Below, piece by piece: positions 15,021 to 24,272 of a stretch of 64,000 bases of DNA. The notes beneath the pieces are model-generated. The model had not been told where the DNA came from, did no database searches, and saw nothing but the letters and a program-made list of their open reading frames with translations. The DNA lies in the NCBI RefSeq assembly GCF_033955345.1, contig NZ_CP138332.1:4774001-4838000 (forward strand), read 5' to 3'. The translations under genes were made by a program, and so were the position numbers. The DNA comes from Sphingobacterium bambusae. GTDB taxonomy: Bacteria > Bacteroidota > Bacteroidia > Sphingobacteriales > Sphingobacteriaceae. Within the stretch, counting starts at the first letter, position 1. Every line of letters begins with the position of its first letter.

Positions 15021-17282
15021 ATGAAGAAAATCCTAAGCCTTCTCAGTGTGATGTGTGTCTTTCACGCGGGAGAAGTCACGGTCTCTGCGCAGACCACAAA
15101 ATCTGCGGTCGATTACGTGAACCCCTATATGGGTAATATCAGCCACCTGCTTGTACCCACTTTCCCCACGGTACACTTGCCGAACAGTATGCTGCGCGTG
15201 TATCCCGAACGCGGAGACTTTACCGGCGACGAGATCAAGGGCTTGCCGTTGGTGGTAACGAGCCACCGTGGTCGCTCGGCTTTCAACCTCAGCGCCGTGC
15301 AAGGTAAAAGCAATAAAGAGCTACAACCAGTCTATCGCTACAGCTACGACAACGAGGTCATCAAGCCTTATTACTACGAAGTGTCCTTGTTGGATGAACA
15401 GATCGACGTGGCTTTCGCTCCCTCGCATCAGTCGGCAATATATGCTTTGACATTTAACGATAAGGGGGTACGCTCCTTGATTTTTAATACGCTCTCGGGA
15501 ACGGTAGAAGTACAGGGCAAGGAAGTTTTTGCTTCTCAACGCTTACAAAACAATACCGTCGTGTATCTCTATGGAGAGTTTGACACGGCTCCAATTGAAG
15601 CGGGTGTACTCGTTAATCAGGGCATCGATAAAAATAAAAAGAAGGCTGCAGGTAAGGAGGTCGCGGCAGCTTTTCAATTTGCCGCAAATATACCTAAGGT
15701 TCATTTCCGATACGGCATTTCGTTTATAAGTACCGAACAGGCAAAGCAAAACCTGATGCGTGAAATACGTGATTTTGATCTCCAAAAAGTAGCGGATACT
15801 GGTCGTGCTGTATGGGAAAAAGCACTTTCTTCTGTTGTAGTAAAAACGCCTGTTGAAGATGATAAAGTGTTGTTTTATACATCGCTATACCGTTGTTTTG
15901 AAAGACCTGTGAATATCTCTGAAGATGGTCGCTACTTTAGTGCATTTGATGGTCAAGTACACGAAGACAAGAAGCCTTTTTTTACCGACGATTGGATTTG
16001 GGATACCTACCGTGCAACGCATCCGCTACGTTTGTTGATCGACGAACCCACGGAATCTAATATCTTGAATTCATTTATCCGGATGTCGGAACAGATGGAT
16101 CATTTTTGGATGCCTACCTTTCCGGAGATTACCGGAGACTCTCGCCGTATGAATTCCAACCATGGCGTGGTAACCATTGCCGATGCCTATGTGAAAGGAC
16201 TACGCACCTTTGATGTAGAGAAAGCCTATGAAAGTGGAAAGAAGGCGGTACAGGAGAAAACCTTAGCGCCATGGTCGGCTGCACCCGCCGGATGGTTAGA
16301 TCAGTTCTATAAAGAAAAGGGCTACATTCCGGCCTTGCAGGCAGGAGAGAAGGAAACGGTGCTCGAGGTGCATGGTTTTGAAAAACGCCAACCTGTGGCG
16401 GTTACGCTGGGAACAGCCTATGATGAATGGGCCTTGGGGCAATTGGCGACGGCACTGAACAAGAAAGCTGATGCAGCGTTGTTTTTGCAACATGCTACCA
16501 ACTATCGCAATCTTTACAACGAAAAGACGGGCTTCTTTCATCCGAAAGATAAGGATGGACGGTTTATTGAGCCGTTCGATTATCGTTATGCAGGTGGCCA
16601 AGGTGCCCGGGAATACTATGGCGAAAATAATGGCTGGGTATATCGTTGGGATGTACCGCACAATGTTGCCGATTTGATTTCGCTGATGGGTGGTAAGGAG
16701 TTGTTTATTAAGAATCTAAATCAAACATTTAGGGAGCCGTTGGGCAAAAGTAAATTTGACTTCTACAGTCAGTTGCCAGATCATACGGGCAATGTAGGTC
16801 AGTTTTCTATGGCCAATGAGCCTAGTTTGCATGTGCCGTATCTTTATGCTTATGCAGGGCAGCCTTGGATGAGCCAAAAACGTATTCACGACCTTATCGG
16901 GCAATGGTTCAGAAACGACCTGATGGGCGTTCCTGGCGATGAGGACGGTGGAGGTATGTCGGCCTTTGTGGTCTTTTCCATGGCTGGATTTTACCCGGTG
17001 ACACCCGGTTTGCCAAGTTACACTATTGGTAGTCCTTTCTTTGAGGAAACAAGTGTTAAATTGTCCAACGGAAAAGTGTTCCGCGTTAAAGCAACAAACT
17101 TTTCAAAACAGAACAAGTACATACAGTCTGCTACACTCAATGGAAAAGTATGGAACTCCTCTTGGATACATCACAAGGATCTTATCGCTGGAGGAGAGCT
17201 CGTGCTAGAAATGGGGGATAAGCCAAATCGTAGTTGGGGAGCACAGGCGCCGCCACCATCGTTTGAAATGCCGAGTAGGTAA
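15021..17282 (+). CDS. GH92 family glycosidase (alpha-1,2-mannosidase type), secreted
   Basis: A 753-residue exported glycoside hydrolase. The start is ATG 15021 because it directly begins a signal peptide (M-K-K-I-L-S-L-L to V-S-A-Q). The open frame extends upstream to 14964 without signal character. Mature sequence begins V-D-Y-V-N-P-Y-M-G, the usual GH92 N-terminal beta-sandwich start. The catalytic (alpha/alpha)6 region carries W-I-W-D-T-Y-R-A-T-H-P and near the end G-D-E-D-G-G-G-M-S-A-F, whose Asp640 and Asp642 correspond to the catalytic base pair of the family, followed by A-G-F-Y-P-V. GH92 enzymes are calcium-dependent exo-mannosidases on N-glycans or mannans. The N-terminal region and the D-G-G-G motif differ from the second GH92 at 20905, so the two probably have different linkage preferences. 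Confidence 0.88.
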   Translation: MKKILSLLSVMCVFHAGEVTVSAQTTKSAVDYVNPYMGNISHLLVPTFPTVHLPNSMLRVYPERGDFTGDEIKGLPLVVTSHRGRSAFNLSAVQGKSNKELQPVYRYSYDNEVIKPYYYEVSLLDEQIDVAFAPSHQSAIYALTFNDKGVRSLIFNTLSGTVEVQGKEVFASQRLQNNTVVYLYGEFDTAPIEAGVLVNQGIDKNKKKAAGKEVAAAFQFAANIPKVHFRYGISFISTEQAKQNLMREIRDFDLQKVADTGRAVWEKALSSVVVKTPVEDDKVLFYTSLYRCFERPVNISEDGRYFSAFDGQVHEDKKPFFTDDWIWDTYRATHPLRLLIDEPTESNILNSFIRMSEQMDHFWMPTFPEITGDSRRMNSNHGVVTIADAYVKGLRTFDVEKAYESGKKAVQEKTLAPWSAAPAGWLDQFYKEKGYIPALQAGEKETVLEVHGFEKRQPVAVTLGTAYDEWALGQLATALNKKADAALFLQHATNYRNLYNEKTGFFHPKDKDGRFIEPFDYRYAGGQGAREYYGENNGWVYRWDVPHNVADLISLMGGKELFIKNLNQTFREPLGKSKFDFYSQLPDHTGNVGQFSMANEPSLHVPYLYAYAGQPWMSQKRIHDLIGQWFRNDLMGVPGDEDGGGMSAFVVFSMAGFYPVTPGLPSYTIGSPFFEETSVKLSNGKVFRVKATNFSKQNKYIQSATLNGKVWNSSWIHHKDLIAGGELVLEMGDKPNRSWGAQAPPPSFEMPSR

Positions 17283-17307
17283 CGGTCTGAAAGAAACTAG
17301 ATCAGAG

Positions 17308-17357
17308 AAGCCCCTCTTTCGTGTTTGTTGTAAACACGCACGAAAGAGGGGCTTTTT
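17308..17357 (+). terminator. Strong intrinsic terminator after GH92
   Basis: The arms AGCCCCTCTTTCGTG and CACGAAAGAGGGGCT are complementary over 15 bp and are followed by a run of T. It closes the first GH92 transcript. Confidence 0.85.
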
Positions 17358-17821
17358 TATTGAGCCTGTTTTTAACGGGAACTCGTGCTAAGGGATGTGG
17401 ATAGAATTTTATCTTTATTGTTTTGGTGTTCCTATAACTTTCTATTTTTCAGTATAAAACATTCGATTACCTATTGTTTTAAATTTGTTGAAAACAACGC
17501 TTGTTTGCTAGGGACGATGGAATACATAAGAGGATTTGTTCAGGATGAAATACGGCAACTTTATGCTCCACAAGGACAGATGCTTTCCCCATGCTGTTTT
17601 GCTCTCGCTAAAGCGTTCGCGTCGTTTTAAAGCGCTACTGCGTACTGAATATTGTTTATTTATTAGATTATATAGATATTGTTAACTTTTAGAAATATAG
17701 TTATTTATGTTTATAAATTATTAATCATTGCAAATTTCGTAATCACGATTTTTTATTTTTTTTATTATCGATTGTAACATTTCTATATCGTTGGCGACAT
17801 ATACTGCAAACAACTGAATTA
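17358..17821. other. AT-rich intergenic region upstream of the S9 peptidase gene
   Basis: About 460 bp without a supportable gene. The last 180 bp before the ATG are extremely AT-rich, as expected for a promoter region. No exact TTG-N19-TAnnTTTG match was found by eye. Confidence 0.4.
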
Positions 17822-20092
17822 ATGATGAAGCAGATTCTTTATTCGATTGTATTTGTAGTTTTGGGAATGTCAAATACAATTGCACAAATCAAAGGAGATT
17901 GGAAAGGTACGCTAGATGTTCAAGGTACCGCCGTCGAGATTATTTTTCATTTTACGGAAGCAGATGGAGCTTTAGCAGGCTCGATGGACGTACCTCTGCA
18001 AGGCGCAGCAGGAATTCCGCTAACGGCTGTAACGTTTGAAACCCCAGCATTGACGTTTGCGATCGAACAAGCAGGAATCAAATATAGCGGTGCGCTAGAG
18101 GGTAACAAAATTACGGGCACCTACAGCCAAGGCGGGATGGAACTTCCGTTAGTCTTGGAGAAAACCGTCGTTACGAAACCAGGAGACACGACCTTGGTGT
18201 CAACAAAACAGCAATTAGCCGATTTGATAGCCTTGGATCAAGGTACTTTTAAGTACAGGGTCGAGGATTACTTTGCCAAGCCGAAGACTTCAGGTTTTCA
18301 ATTGTCTCCCAATGGTAAGTACATCTCTTACCGCGAGAAGGATGAGAAGAATAAGCGCCATGTGATGGTCAAAGAGGTGGCTACGGGAAAAGTGGTGCGT
18401 GCCATCGAGGAGAAGGATGAGCTTGTCCGTGGCATGGGTTGGATTAACGACGAGCGTTTGGTTTATGTGATGGATCAAGGGGGGAATGAAAATTATCACC
18501 TCTACGCCATTAATATTGACGGTAGCAACAATATCGATCTTACGCCATTTGACGATGTACAGGCCTCGATCCTAAATATGCTGAAAGAGCAGAAGGACTT
18601 TATCATCATTCAGATGAATAAAGATAACAAGCAGGTATTCGAACCGTATAAGGTCAATATTCACACCGGTGAGATGGAGAAGTTGTTCACCAACGAAGAT
18701 GCTGCAAACGCCATTGTGGGCTACGAATTTGACAAGGATGGTGTGCTTCGCGGCTACGCAAAAATGCTGAACGGGATCAATACCCAGTTTTTCTATAAAC
18801 CAGCCGGCGCGACGACCTTTGAACTCTTTCATACCACAAAGTGGGATGAGACCTTCAGTGTGGTTTCGTTTAACTATGCGTCGAAAAATCGGGATGAAGC
18901 TTATGTCCTGACCAATCTAGATTCGGACAAAACGCGTATCGTGCTTTATGATCTTAAAAACAAGAAGATCTTAAAAGAAATCTATTCCAATGAAGAATAT
19001 GATGCAAACCTGATTTCATTATCTAGAAAACGCAATTGGGAGATTGATTTTGTAGGCTACGAAGGCGAAAAGGTCGTGATCAATCCGATAAGCGATACCT
19101 TCAAGAAAATCTACAAAAACTTGGAAAGCCAATTTAAGGGCTATGAATTTAGCATTGCCGGAAGGACGGATAATGAAGATCAGCTATTGGTGGTCGTACA
19201 GAGTGATAAATTATATGGTCGTTATTACCATTACGATGCGAAAAGTGGCAAGGCGACCTTGTTAGTCGATTTAATGCCGCAGTTGAAGGAAGACGATATG
19301 GCGGAGGTGCGTCCAATCACGTTCAAGTCGCGTGATGGATTGACGCTTCACGGTTATATCACGCTTCCTAAGGCGGCGTTGGAAGGTAAGAAGGTGCCCC
19401 TGATCGTCAATCCGCATGGCGGACCACAAGGGATTCGCGATAGCTGGGGATTTAATCCGGAAACACAGTTGTTTGCCAGCCGCGGATACGCGACTTTGCA
19501 AGTTAACTTCCGCGTATCTGGAGGCTACGGAAAGGAATTTTTACGTGCTGGCTTTAAGCAAATCGGGCGGAAGGCCATGGACGATGTGGAAGATGGCGTG
19601 CAATATGTAATCGATCAGGGCTGGGCAGATAAAAGCAATATTGCGATCTATGGAGCCAGCCATGGTGGATATGCTGTATTGCGTGGTTTGACGAAAACCC
19701 CAGATCTATACAAAGCGGGCGTCGATTACGTGGGTGTATCCAATATCTTTACGTTGATGAGCTCTATTCCGGAGTATTGGAAGCCTTACAAAGAGATGCT
19801 GTATGAAATTTGGTATGACCTTGATAAGGAAGATGAGGCGGCCATAGCAAAAGAAGTGTCGCCATTGTTTCATATCGATAAAATTAAGGCACCCCTGTTT
19901 GTTGTGCAGGGTGCAAACGATCCACGCGTGAAAATCGCGGAGGCGGATCAAATTGTAAAAGCATTGCGCGAGAAGGGCGTGGACGTACCTTACATGGTTA
20001 AATATGATGAAGGACATGGATTTGGTAAAGAAGAAAACCAGATCGAGTTCTACAAAGCCATGATGGGATTCTACAGTAAACACCTGCGCTAG
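17822..20092 (+). CDS. Secreted S9 family (prolyl oligopeptidase-like) peptidase
   Basis: A 756-residue exported serine peptidase. A signal peptide ends near I-A-Q. Residues 25-120 form a small beta-rich domain of a type seen in front of Bacteroidota alpha/beta hydrolases. A beta-propeller-like region follows at about 135-480. The alpha/beta-hydrolase domain has the catalytic triad Ser613 (G-A-S-H-G-G), Asp700 (G-A-N-D-P-R) and His732 (E-G-H-G-F). The oxyanion region N-P-H-G-G-P-Q is also present. S9 enzymes cleave short peptides or acylated peptides. It lies between two GH92 genes, which suggests joint use of glycoproteins, but each gene has its own terminator. ATG codons at 17822 and 17825 are both possible starts. 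Confidence 0.88.
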   Translation: MMKQILYSIVFVVLGMSNTIAQIKGDWKGTLDVQGTAVEIIFHFTEADGALAGSMDVPLQGAAGIPLTAVTFETPALTFAIEQAGIKYSGALEGNKITGTYSQGGMELPLVLEKTVVTKPGDTTLVSTKQQLADLIALDQGTFKYRVEDYFAKPKTSGFQLSPNGKYISYREKDEKNKRHVMVKEVATGKVVRAIEEKDELVRGMGWINDERLVYVMDQGGNENYHLYAINIDGSNNIDLTPFDDVQASILNMLKEQKDFIIIQMNKDNKQVFEPYKVNIHTGEMEKLFTNEDAANAIVGYEFDKDGVLRGYAKMLNGINTQFFYKPAGATTFELFHTTKWDETFSVVSFNYASKNRDEAYVLTNLDSDKTRIVLYDLKNKKILKEIYSNEEYDANLISLSRKRNWEIDFVGYEGEKVVINPISDTFKKIYKNLESQFKGYEFSIAGRTDNEDQLLVVVQSDKLYGRYYHYDAKSGKATLLVDLMPQLKEDDMAEVRPITFKSRDGLTLHGYITLPKAALEGKKVPLIVNPHGGPQGIRDSWGFNPETQLFASRGYATLQVNFRVSGGYGKEFLRAGFKQIGRKAMDDVEDGVQYVIDQGWADKSNIAIYGASHGGYAVLRGLTKTPDLYKAGVDYVGVSNIFTLMSSIPEYWKPYKEMLYEIWYDLDKEDEAAIAKEVSPLFHIDKIKAPLFVVQGANDPRVKIAEADQIVKALREKGVDVPYMVKYDEGHGFGKEENQIEFYKAMMGFYSKHLR

Positions 20093-20124
20093 TCATTCGT
20101 TGCCTGTTGTTCAACAATAATGTC

Positions 20125-20161
20125 AGCAGCTTTCCTTCATTGGGGAGCTGCTTTCTTTTTG
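20125..20161 (+). terminator. Intrinsic terminator after the S9 peptidase gene
   Basis: AGCAGCTTTCC and GGGGAGCTGCT pair over 11 positions allowing G-U pairs, and CTTTCTTTTTG follows. Confidence 0.65.
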
Positions 20162-20228
20162 TTAAAAATCCCCATTATAGGGGATGCTGTAGCATGTTAC
20201 ATTGCCTTATCTTTGCTACAGTAAAACA

Positions 20229-20234
20229 AGGAGG
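20229..20234 (+). promoter_or_regulatory. Strong Shine-Dalgarno sequence that decides a start codon
   Basis: AGGAGG lies 6 nt before ATG 20241 but overlaps the spacing needed for ATG 20235, so 20241 is the better start. Such perfect Shine-Dalgarno sites are rare in Bacteroidota. A -7 element TATCTTTG is at 20208-20215. Confidence 0.6.
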
Positions 20235-20240
20235 ATGAAA

Positions 20241-20723
20241 ATGAATAAAAACATATACGTATCGTTACTCTTGATGCTGCTTAGCATGGTGGCAGCAAAA
20301 TCCCAAATTATAAATTTAGGATATAAACAACAGGAGAAGGGCATGTTCCAGTTTTTGTTTAACTATCCTTTTGTATTGGATCGTTACAAGCCCTACGAAG
20401 TGATGCTTGGTATAGATTACACGACAAACAACCGAAAGGCTCCTTCTGGATTAAGTCCGCAAGCCACATTCCACTATTACCTATTGGATAATGCAAACAG
20501 TAACTATCTGCTTGGCGCCGGGGCAAGTGCGGGCTATCTTTTCGATTTTAATAAAGGTTACTCCAATCAACTACGTTTTAGCCCCCATCTTTATTTTGAA
20601 TATGGTTTGTTGTGCAATGTGCGCGCGGGCTATGACCTGTTGCCCACACAGCAACGCGGCTACCCCTATATATCGATCGGTATCGGCGGGCTGCACTTGA
20701 TGCGCCGACTCCGTATGATGTGA
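20241..20723 (+). CDS. Small secreted beta-barrel-like protein, function unknown
   Basis: A 160-residue protein with a signal peptide (M-N-K-N-I-Y-V-S-L-L-L to A-K-S-Q). The mature part alternates polar and aromatic residues and is rich in Gly and Tyr, with strands such as N-L-G-Y-K, F-L-F-N-Y-P-F and P-H-L-Y-F-E-Y-G, consistent with a small outer-membrane barrel. No family was recognised. The start is chosen from the AGGAGG site. The open frame reaches back to 20202. It sits between the S9 peptidase and the second GH92 gene. Confidence 0.6.
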   Translation: MNKNIYVSLLLMLLSMVAAKSQIINLGYKQQEKGMFQFLFNYPFVLDRYKPYEVMLGIDYTTNNRKAPSGLSPQATFHYYLLDNANSNYLLGAGASAGYLFDFNKGYSNQLRFSPHLYFEYGLLCNVRAGYDLLPTQQRGYPYISIGIGGLHLMRRLRMM

Positions 20724-20904
20724 TAGCGCAACGAAAAATACTTCCTTATTGCCTTACGTATTACTTTTTTTACAAAAAAATAAGCCTCATCGCACAAGGA
20801 GCTAAAACGAATATGCTACCTTTATCGTGCTCTATTTACCTATTCTAAACCGTTTAAGCAATTATTTATTTGGTAAGGAGCACTAACAGAGTTTCGATAC
20901 ACAT

Positions 20905-23202
20905 ATGCGTTGTTTTATGAAAAATTGGTTCCTTATTATCTTTGCTTTTGTGGCGCTTTTATCGCCTGCATCTGGTCAACAGAGAACTCCTGTTGATTAT
21001 GCAGATCCCTCGGTAGGTACGCTGTCGAAGTATGAGCTTTCTCATGGGAATACTTACCCCGCCATTGCACGCCCTTGGGGTATGCATTTTTGGACGCCTC
21101 AAACTGGAAAAATGGGCGATGGCTGGATCTACACCTACACTGCAGATAAGATCCGAGGATTTAAGCAGACTCATCAACCTAGCCCGTGGAACAACGATTA
21201 CGGCCAATTTGCCTTGATGCCGGGTATCGGCAAGGCTAAGTTTGACGAAAACGAGCGCGCGAGTTGGTTTTCGCACAAGGGCGAGCAGGCAAAGCCTTAT
21301 TATTATAGCGTATACCTTGCTGATCACGACGTGCTGACGGAAATTACGCCATCTTCCCGCGCAGCAATTTTTCGACTTACCTTTCCCAAGAGCGACAGCG
21401 CTTTTGTGGTGATCGATGCGCTCGACAAGGGATCTTACGTAAAGGTGATTCCTGAAGAGAACAAGATCATCGGTTATTCCACAAAAAATAGTGGTGGTGC
21501 TCCCGAAAACTTCAAGAACTATTTTGTGATCGAGTTTGATAAAGCTTTCACGTCTACCATGTTGATGGAGAATGGCGTCGAACGCAAGCAAGCCTTAGCG
21601 CTAAAAGCTAATCATGCCGGTGCCATCGTGGGGTTTTCTACAAAAAAAGGAGAGCAAGTGCAGGTGAAAGTGGCCTCCTCGTTTATTAGCCATGAGCAGG
21701 CGGCCTTGAATCTGCAGGAAGTGAAGAACAAATCGTTTGATCAGACAGCAGAGGAAGGACGTGACGAGTGGAACAAAGTGCTTGGCCGTATTCAAATTGA
21801 GGATGACCGTCCCGAATTGCTGCGTACATTCTATTCTTGCCTCTACCGGGCGACCTTGTTTCCGCGCGATATTTCGGAAATCGACGCTGCAGGAAACCGG
21901 GTACACTACAGTCCTTACAACGGACAGGTATTGCCCGGCTATATGTTCACCGATACCGGATTTTGGGATACCTTCCGAAGCCTTTTTCCTTTGCTCAACC
22001 TGCTTTATCCGTCGATGAACGAGCATATGCAGGAAGGGTTGGTAAATGCATACAAAGAAAGTGGCTTTCTGCCCGAATGGGCCAGCCCCGGTCACCGAGC
22101 TTCCATGATTGGTAATAACTCCGCATCGATCGTGGCAGATGCTTATCTGCAGGGACTTAAAGGCTATGATGCGCAAGTGTTATGGGAAGCTGTACAGCAT
22201 GGCGCAAATAATGTGCATCCTACTAATTCCTCTACGGGTAGAGCAGGATACAACTGGTATAACAAATTAGGGTACATCCCGTTTGGAGAAGATATTAATC
22301 AAAATGTAGCGCGTACGTTGGAGTATGCCTATGACGATTGGTGCATCTACCAATTTGGAAAGGCATTGGGTAGGCCGGCAGCCGAGTTGGAAACCTATAA
22401 ACAGCGCGCTTTCAACTACAAGAATTTGTATGATCCGCAGACGCGCCTGATGCGTGCGAAGAATGCGGCAGGTCAGCCTATTACATCCTTTGATCCTAGC
22501 GGCTGGACAAGAGAGTATACGGAGGGAAATGCTTGGCATTGGAGCTTTTGTGTGTTCCATGATCCGCAGGGGCTGATTGACTTGATGGGCAGCAAAGAAG
22601 CATTTGTTCATATGTTGGATACGGTCTTCACCATCCCGAGTATGGAGGGCATGAAAAGCCGTAGTATGATTCATGAGATGCGTGAAATGCAGGTGATGAA
22701 TATGGGGCAATATGCACACGGAAATCAGCCTATTCAACATATGCCGTTCCTCTATAATTACGCGGCAGCACCTTGGAAAGCCCAGTACTGGACCCGACAG
22801 ATCATGGATCGCCTGTACTCCGCAACTCCAGATGGATACTGCGGTGACGAAGATAACGGACAAACCTCGGCTTGGTATGTTTTTTCAGCGCTAGGATTTT
22901 ATCCCGTATCGCCGGGTGCTGGAGAATATGTCATTGGATCGCCACTATTTAATAAGGCCACCGTGCTCTTGGAGAATGGTAAAAAGATCGAGATAACAGC
23001 TAAAAATCAAACGGAAGACGCCGTTTATGTATCGTCACTCTCCTTGAATCGTAAACTTTATACGCATAATTTTTTGCGGATTAAGGATTTAAAGGCTGGA
23101 GCGAAGTTGCAATTTGATATGTCGCAAAAGCCAAATTACAAGCGGGGCACGAAGAAAGAAGATGCGCCTTATTCGTTCAGTAATGAACTGCTAGCTAATT
23201 AA
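20905..23202 (+). CDS. GH92 family alpha-1,2-mannosidase, secreted
   Basis: A 765-residue exported enzyme, close to the canonical GH92 pattern. A signal peptide ends near A-S-G-Q. Mature sequence starts V-D-Y-A-D-P-S-V-G-T, then H-G-N-T-Y-P and P-W-G-M-H-F-W-T-P-Q. Further family motifs are G-F-W-D-T-F-R-S-L-F-P, and G-D-E-D-N-G-Q-T-S-A-W-Y-V-F-S-A-L-G-F-Y-P-V, whose two aspartates (648 and 650) are the expected catalytic bases. The expected activity is calcium-dependent release of alpha-linked mannose from glycans. A second in-frame ATG at 20917 gives an equally good signal peptide. Only 16 nt separate it from the downstream endonuclease/phosphatase-fold gene, so these two are probably one operon. 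Confidence 0.92.
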   Translation: MRCFMKNWFLIIFAFVALLSPASGQQRTPVDYADPSVGTLSKYELSHGNTYPAIARPWGMHFWTPQTGKMGDGWIYTYTADKIRGFKQTHQPSPWNNDYGQFALMPGIGKAKFDENERASWFSHKGEQAKPYYYSVYLADHDVLTEITPSSRAAIFRLTFPKSDSAFVVIDALDKGSYVKVIPEENKIIGYSTKNSGGAPENFKNYFVIEFDKAFTSTMLMENGVERKQALALKANHAGAIVGFSTKKGEQVQVKVASSFISHEQAALNLQEVKNKSFDQTAEEGRDEWNKVLGRIQIEDDRPELLRTFYSCLYRATLFPRDISEIDAAGNRVHYSPYNGQVLPGYMFTDTGFWDTFRSLFPLLNLLYPSMNEHMQEGLVNAYKESGFLPEWASPGHRASMIGNNSASIVADAYLQGLKGYDAQVLWEAVQHGANNVHPTNSSTGRAGYNWYNKLGYIPFGEDINQNVARTLEYAYDDWCIYQFGKALGRPAAELETYKQRAFNYKNLYDPQTRLMRAKNAAGQPITSFDPSGWTREYTEGNAWHWSFCVFHDPQGLIDLMGSKEAFVHMLDTVFTIPSMEGMKSRSMIHEMREMQVMNMGQYAHGNQPIQHMPFLYNYAAAPWKAQYWTRQIMDRLYSATPDGYCGDEDNGQTSAWYVFSALGFYPVSPGAGEYVIGSPLFNKATVLLENGKKIEITAKNQTEDAVYVSSLSLNRKLYTHNFLRIKDLKAGAKLQFDMSQKPNYKRGTKKEDAPYSFSNELLAN

Positions 23203-23218
23203 TCTAAGAAAATACATC

Positions 23219-24157
23219 ATGAAAATAGATACGATGAAAACTATGTTTTTGAAATTCTTCCTCTCGACGATGTTATTGGGCATGGTCGCCTTACAGGCGC
23301 AGGAACTACGGGTAGGAAGCTATAATATCCGTTACGACAACGAGGGCGACCGGCAGCATGGAAATGGTTGGCCCAATCGTCTTCCCGTCATCAGCTCCAT
23401 TATTCGCCATATAGATTTCGATGTGTTTGGTGCGCAGGAAGTGCTGCACCATCAGTTGTTGCAATTGGACTCTACACTAGGAACGGTATATGCGCATGTC
23501 GGCGTTGGTCGAGATGATGGGCTTACCAAAGGTGAATATGCGCCGATCTTCTATAAGAAAGATCGCTTCAAGGCATTGGCTAATGGCGTTTTTTGGTTGT
23601 CGGCAACGCCGGAGAAACCGTCTAAAGGATGGGATGCGGCATTGCCACGCATATGCACCTGGTTGGAGCTTGAAGACAAGCTAACGAAAAAGCGCTTTTG
23701 GTATTTTAACCTGCATATGGATCATGTAGGCACCAAAGCCCGAGAAGAAAGCTGCAAATTGGTGCTTAAGAAGATGCAGCAATTCGTGAAAGCTGATGAA
23801 ATCGCGATACTAACGGGAGATTTTAACGTGGATCAGGAAAACCCCATGTATCAGATACTAGCTGGATCTACCTTCTTGAATGATAGTTATGCCGCTGCTG
23901 CCTTTCGTTACGCTTGGAATGGTACCTTCAATGCATTTGATGCAAATCTATTTACCAAAAGTCGCATAGACCATGTGTTTGTAACGAAGAACGTAAAGGT
24001 CATGAAATATGCCGTGTTGACGGATAGCTATAGAAGTCCGAAAAGCGAAGATAGGGAGATAAAAAAAGGTGATTTTCCAAAAGAACTATCTTTCAAAGAT
24101 TATACAGTGCGTATGCCCTCTGATCATTTTCCCGTCGTTGTGGATTTGACATTTTAG
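23219..24157 (+). CDS. Secreted endonuclease/exonuclease/phosphatase-fold hydrolase
   Basis: A 312-residue exported protein of the EEP superfamily. A signal peptide ends in L-Q-A-Q (ATG 23219, or 23234 which starts M-K-T-M-F-L-K-F-F). Catalytic motifs are S-Y-N-I-R-Y-D-N at the mature N-terminus, G-A-Q-E-V-L (metal-binding Glu), N-L-H-M-D-H, T-G-D-F-N-V-D and the C-terminal P-S-D-H-F-P-V. Members act on nucleic acids, phosphoinositides or sphingomyelin. In Bacteroidota, copies next to glycosidases are common and of unknown substrate. It probably shares the transcript of the preceding GH92 gene. Confidence 0.82.
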   Translation: MKIDTMKTMFLKFFLSTMLLGMVALQAQELRVGSYNIRYDNEGDRQHGNGWPNRLPVISSIIRHIDFDVFGAQEVLHHQLLQLDSTLGTVYAHVGVGRDDGLTKGEYAPIFYKKDRFKALANGVFWLSATPEKPSKGWDAALPRICTWLELEDKLTKKRFWYFNLHMDHVGTKAREESCKLVLKKMQQFVKADEIAILTGDFNVDQENPMYQILAGSTFLNDSYAAAAFRYAWNGTFNAFDANLFTKSRIDHVFVTKNVKVMKYAVLTDSYRSPKSEDREIKKGDFPKELSFKDYTVRMPSDHFPVVVDLTF

Positions 24158-24272
24158 TGCTATCGTCAGCGAATAGGCTTGGTCGCTAAATTATCAGAAA
24201 TGTTAGGTTGTGATTTTGCTTTTTGTTAACTTCACGACAGTTAACGACCAAGTCTACTTATGATGACGGCTT

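Noticed and set aside
17385..17630. 81-codon frame between GH92 and the S9 peptidase
   Set aside because: Low-complexity aromatic and Cys-rich translation, no start context, and no family resemblance.
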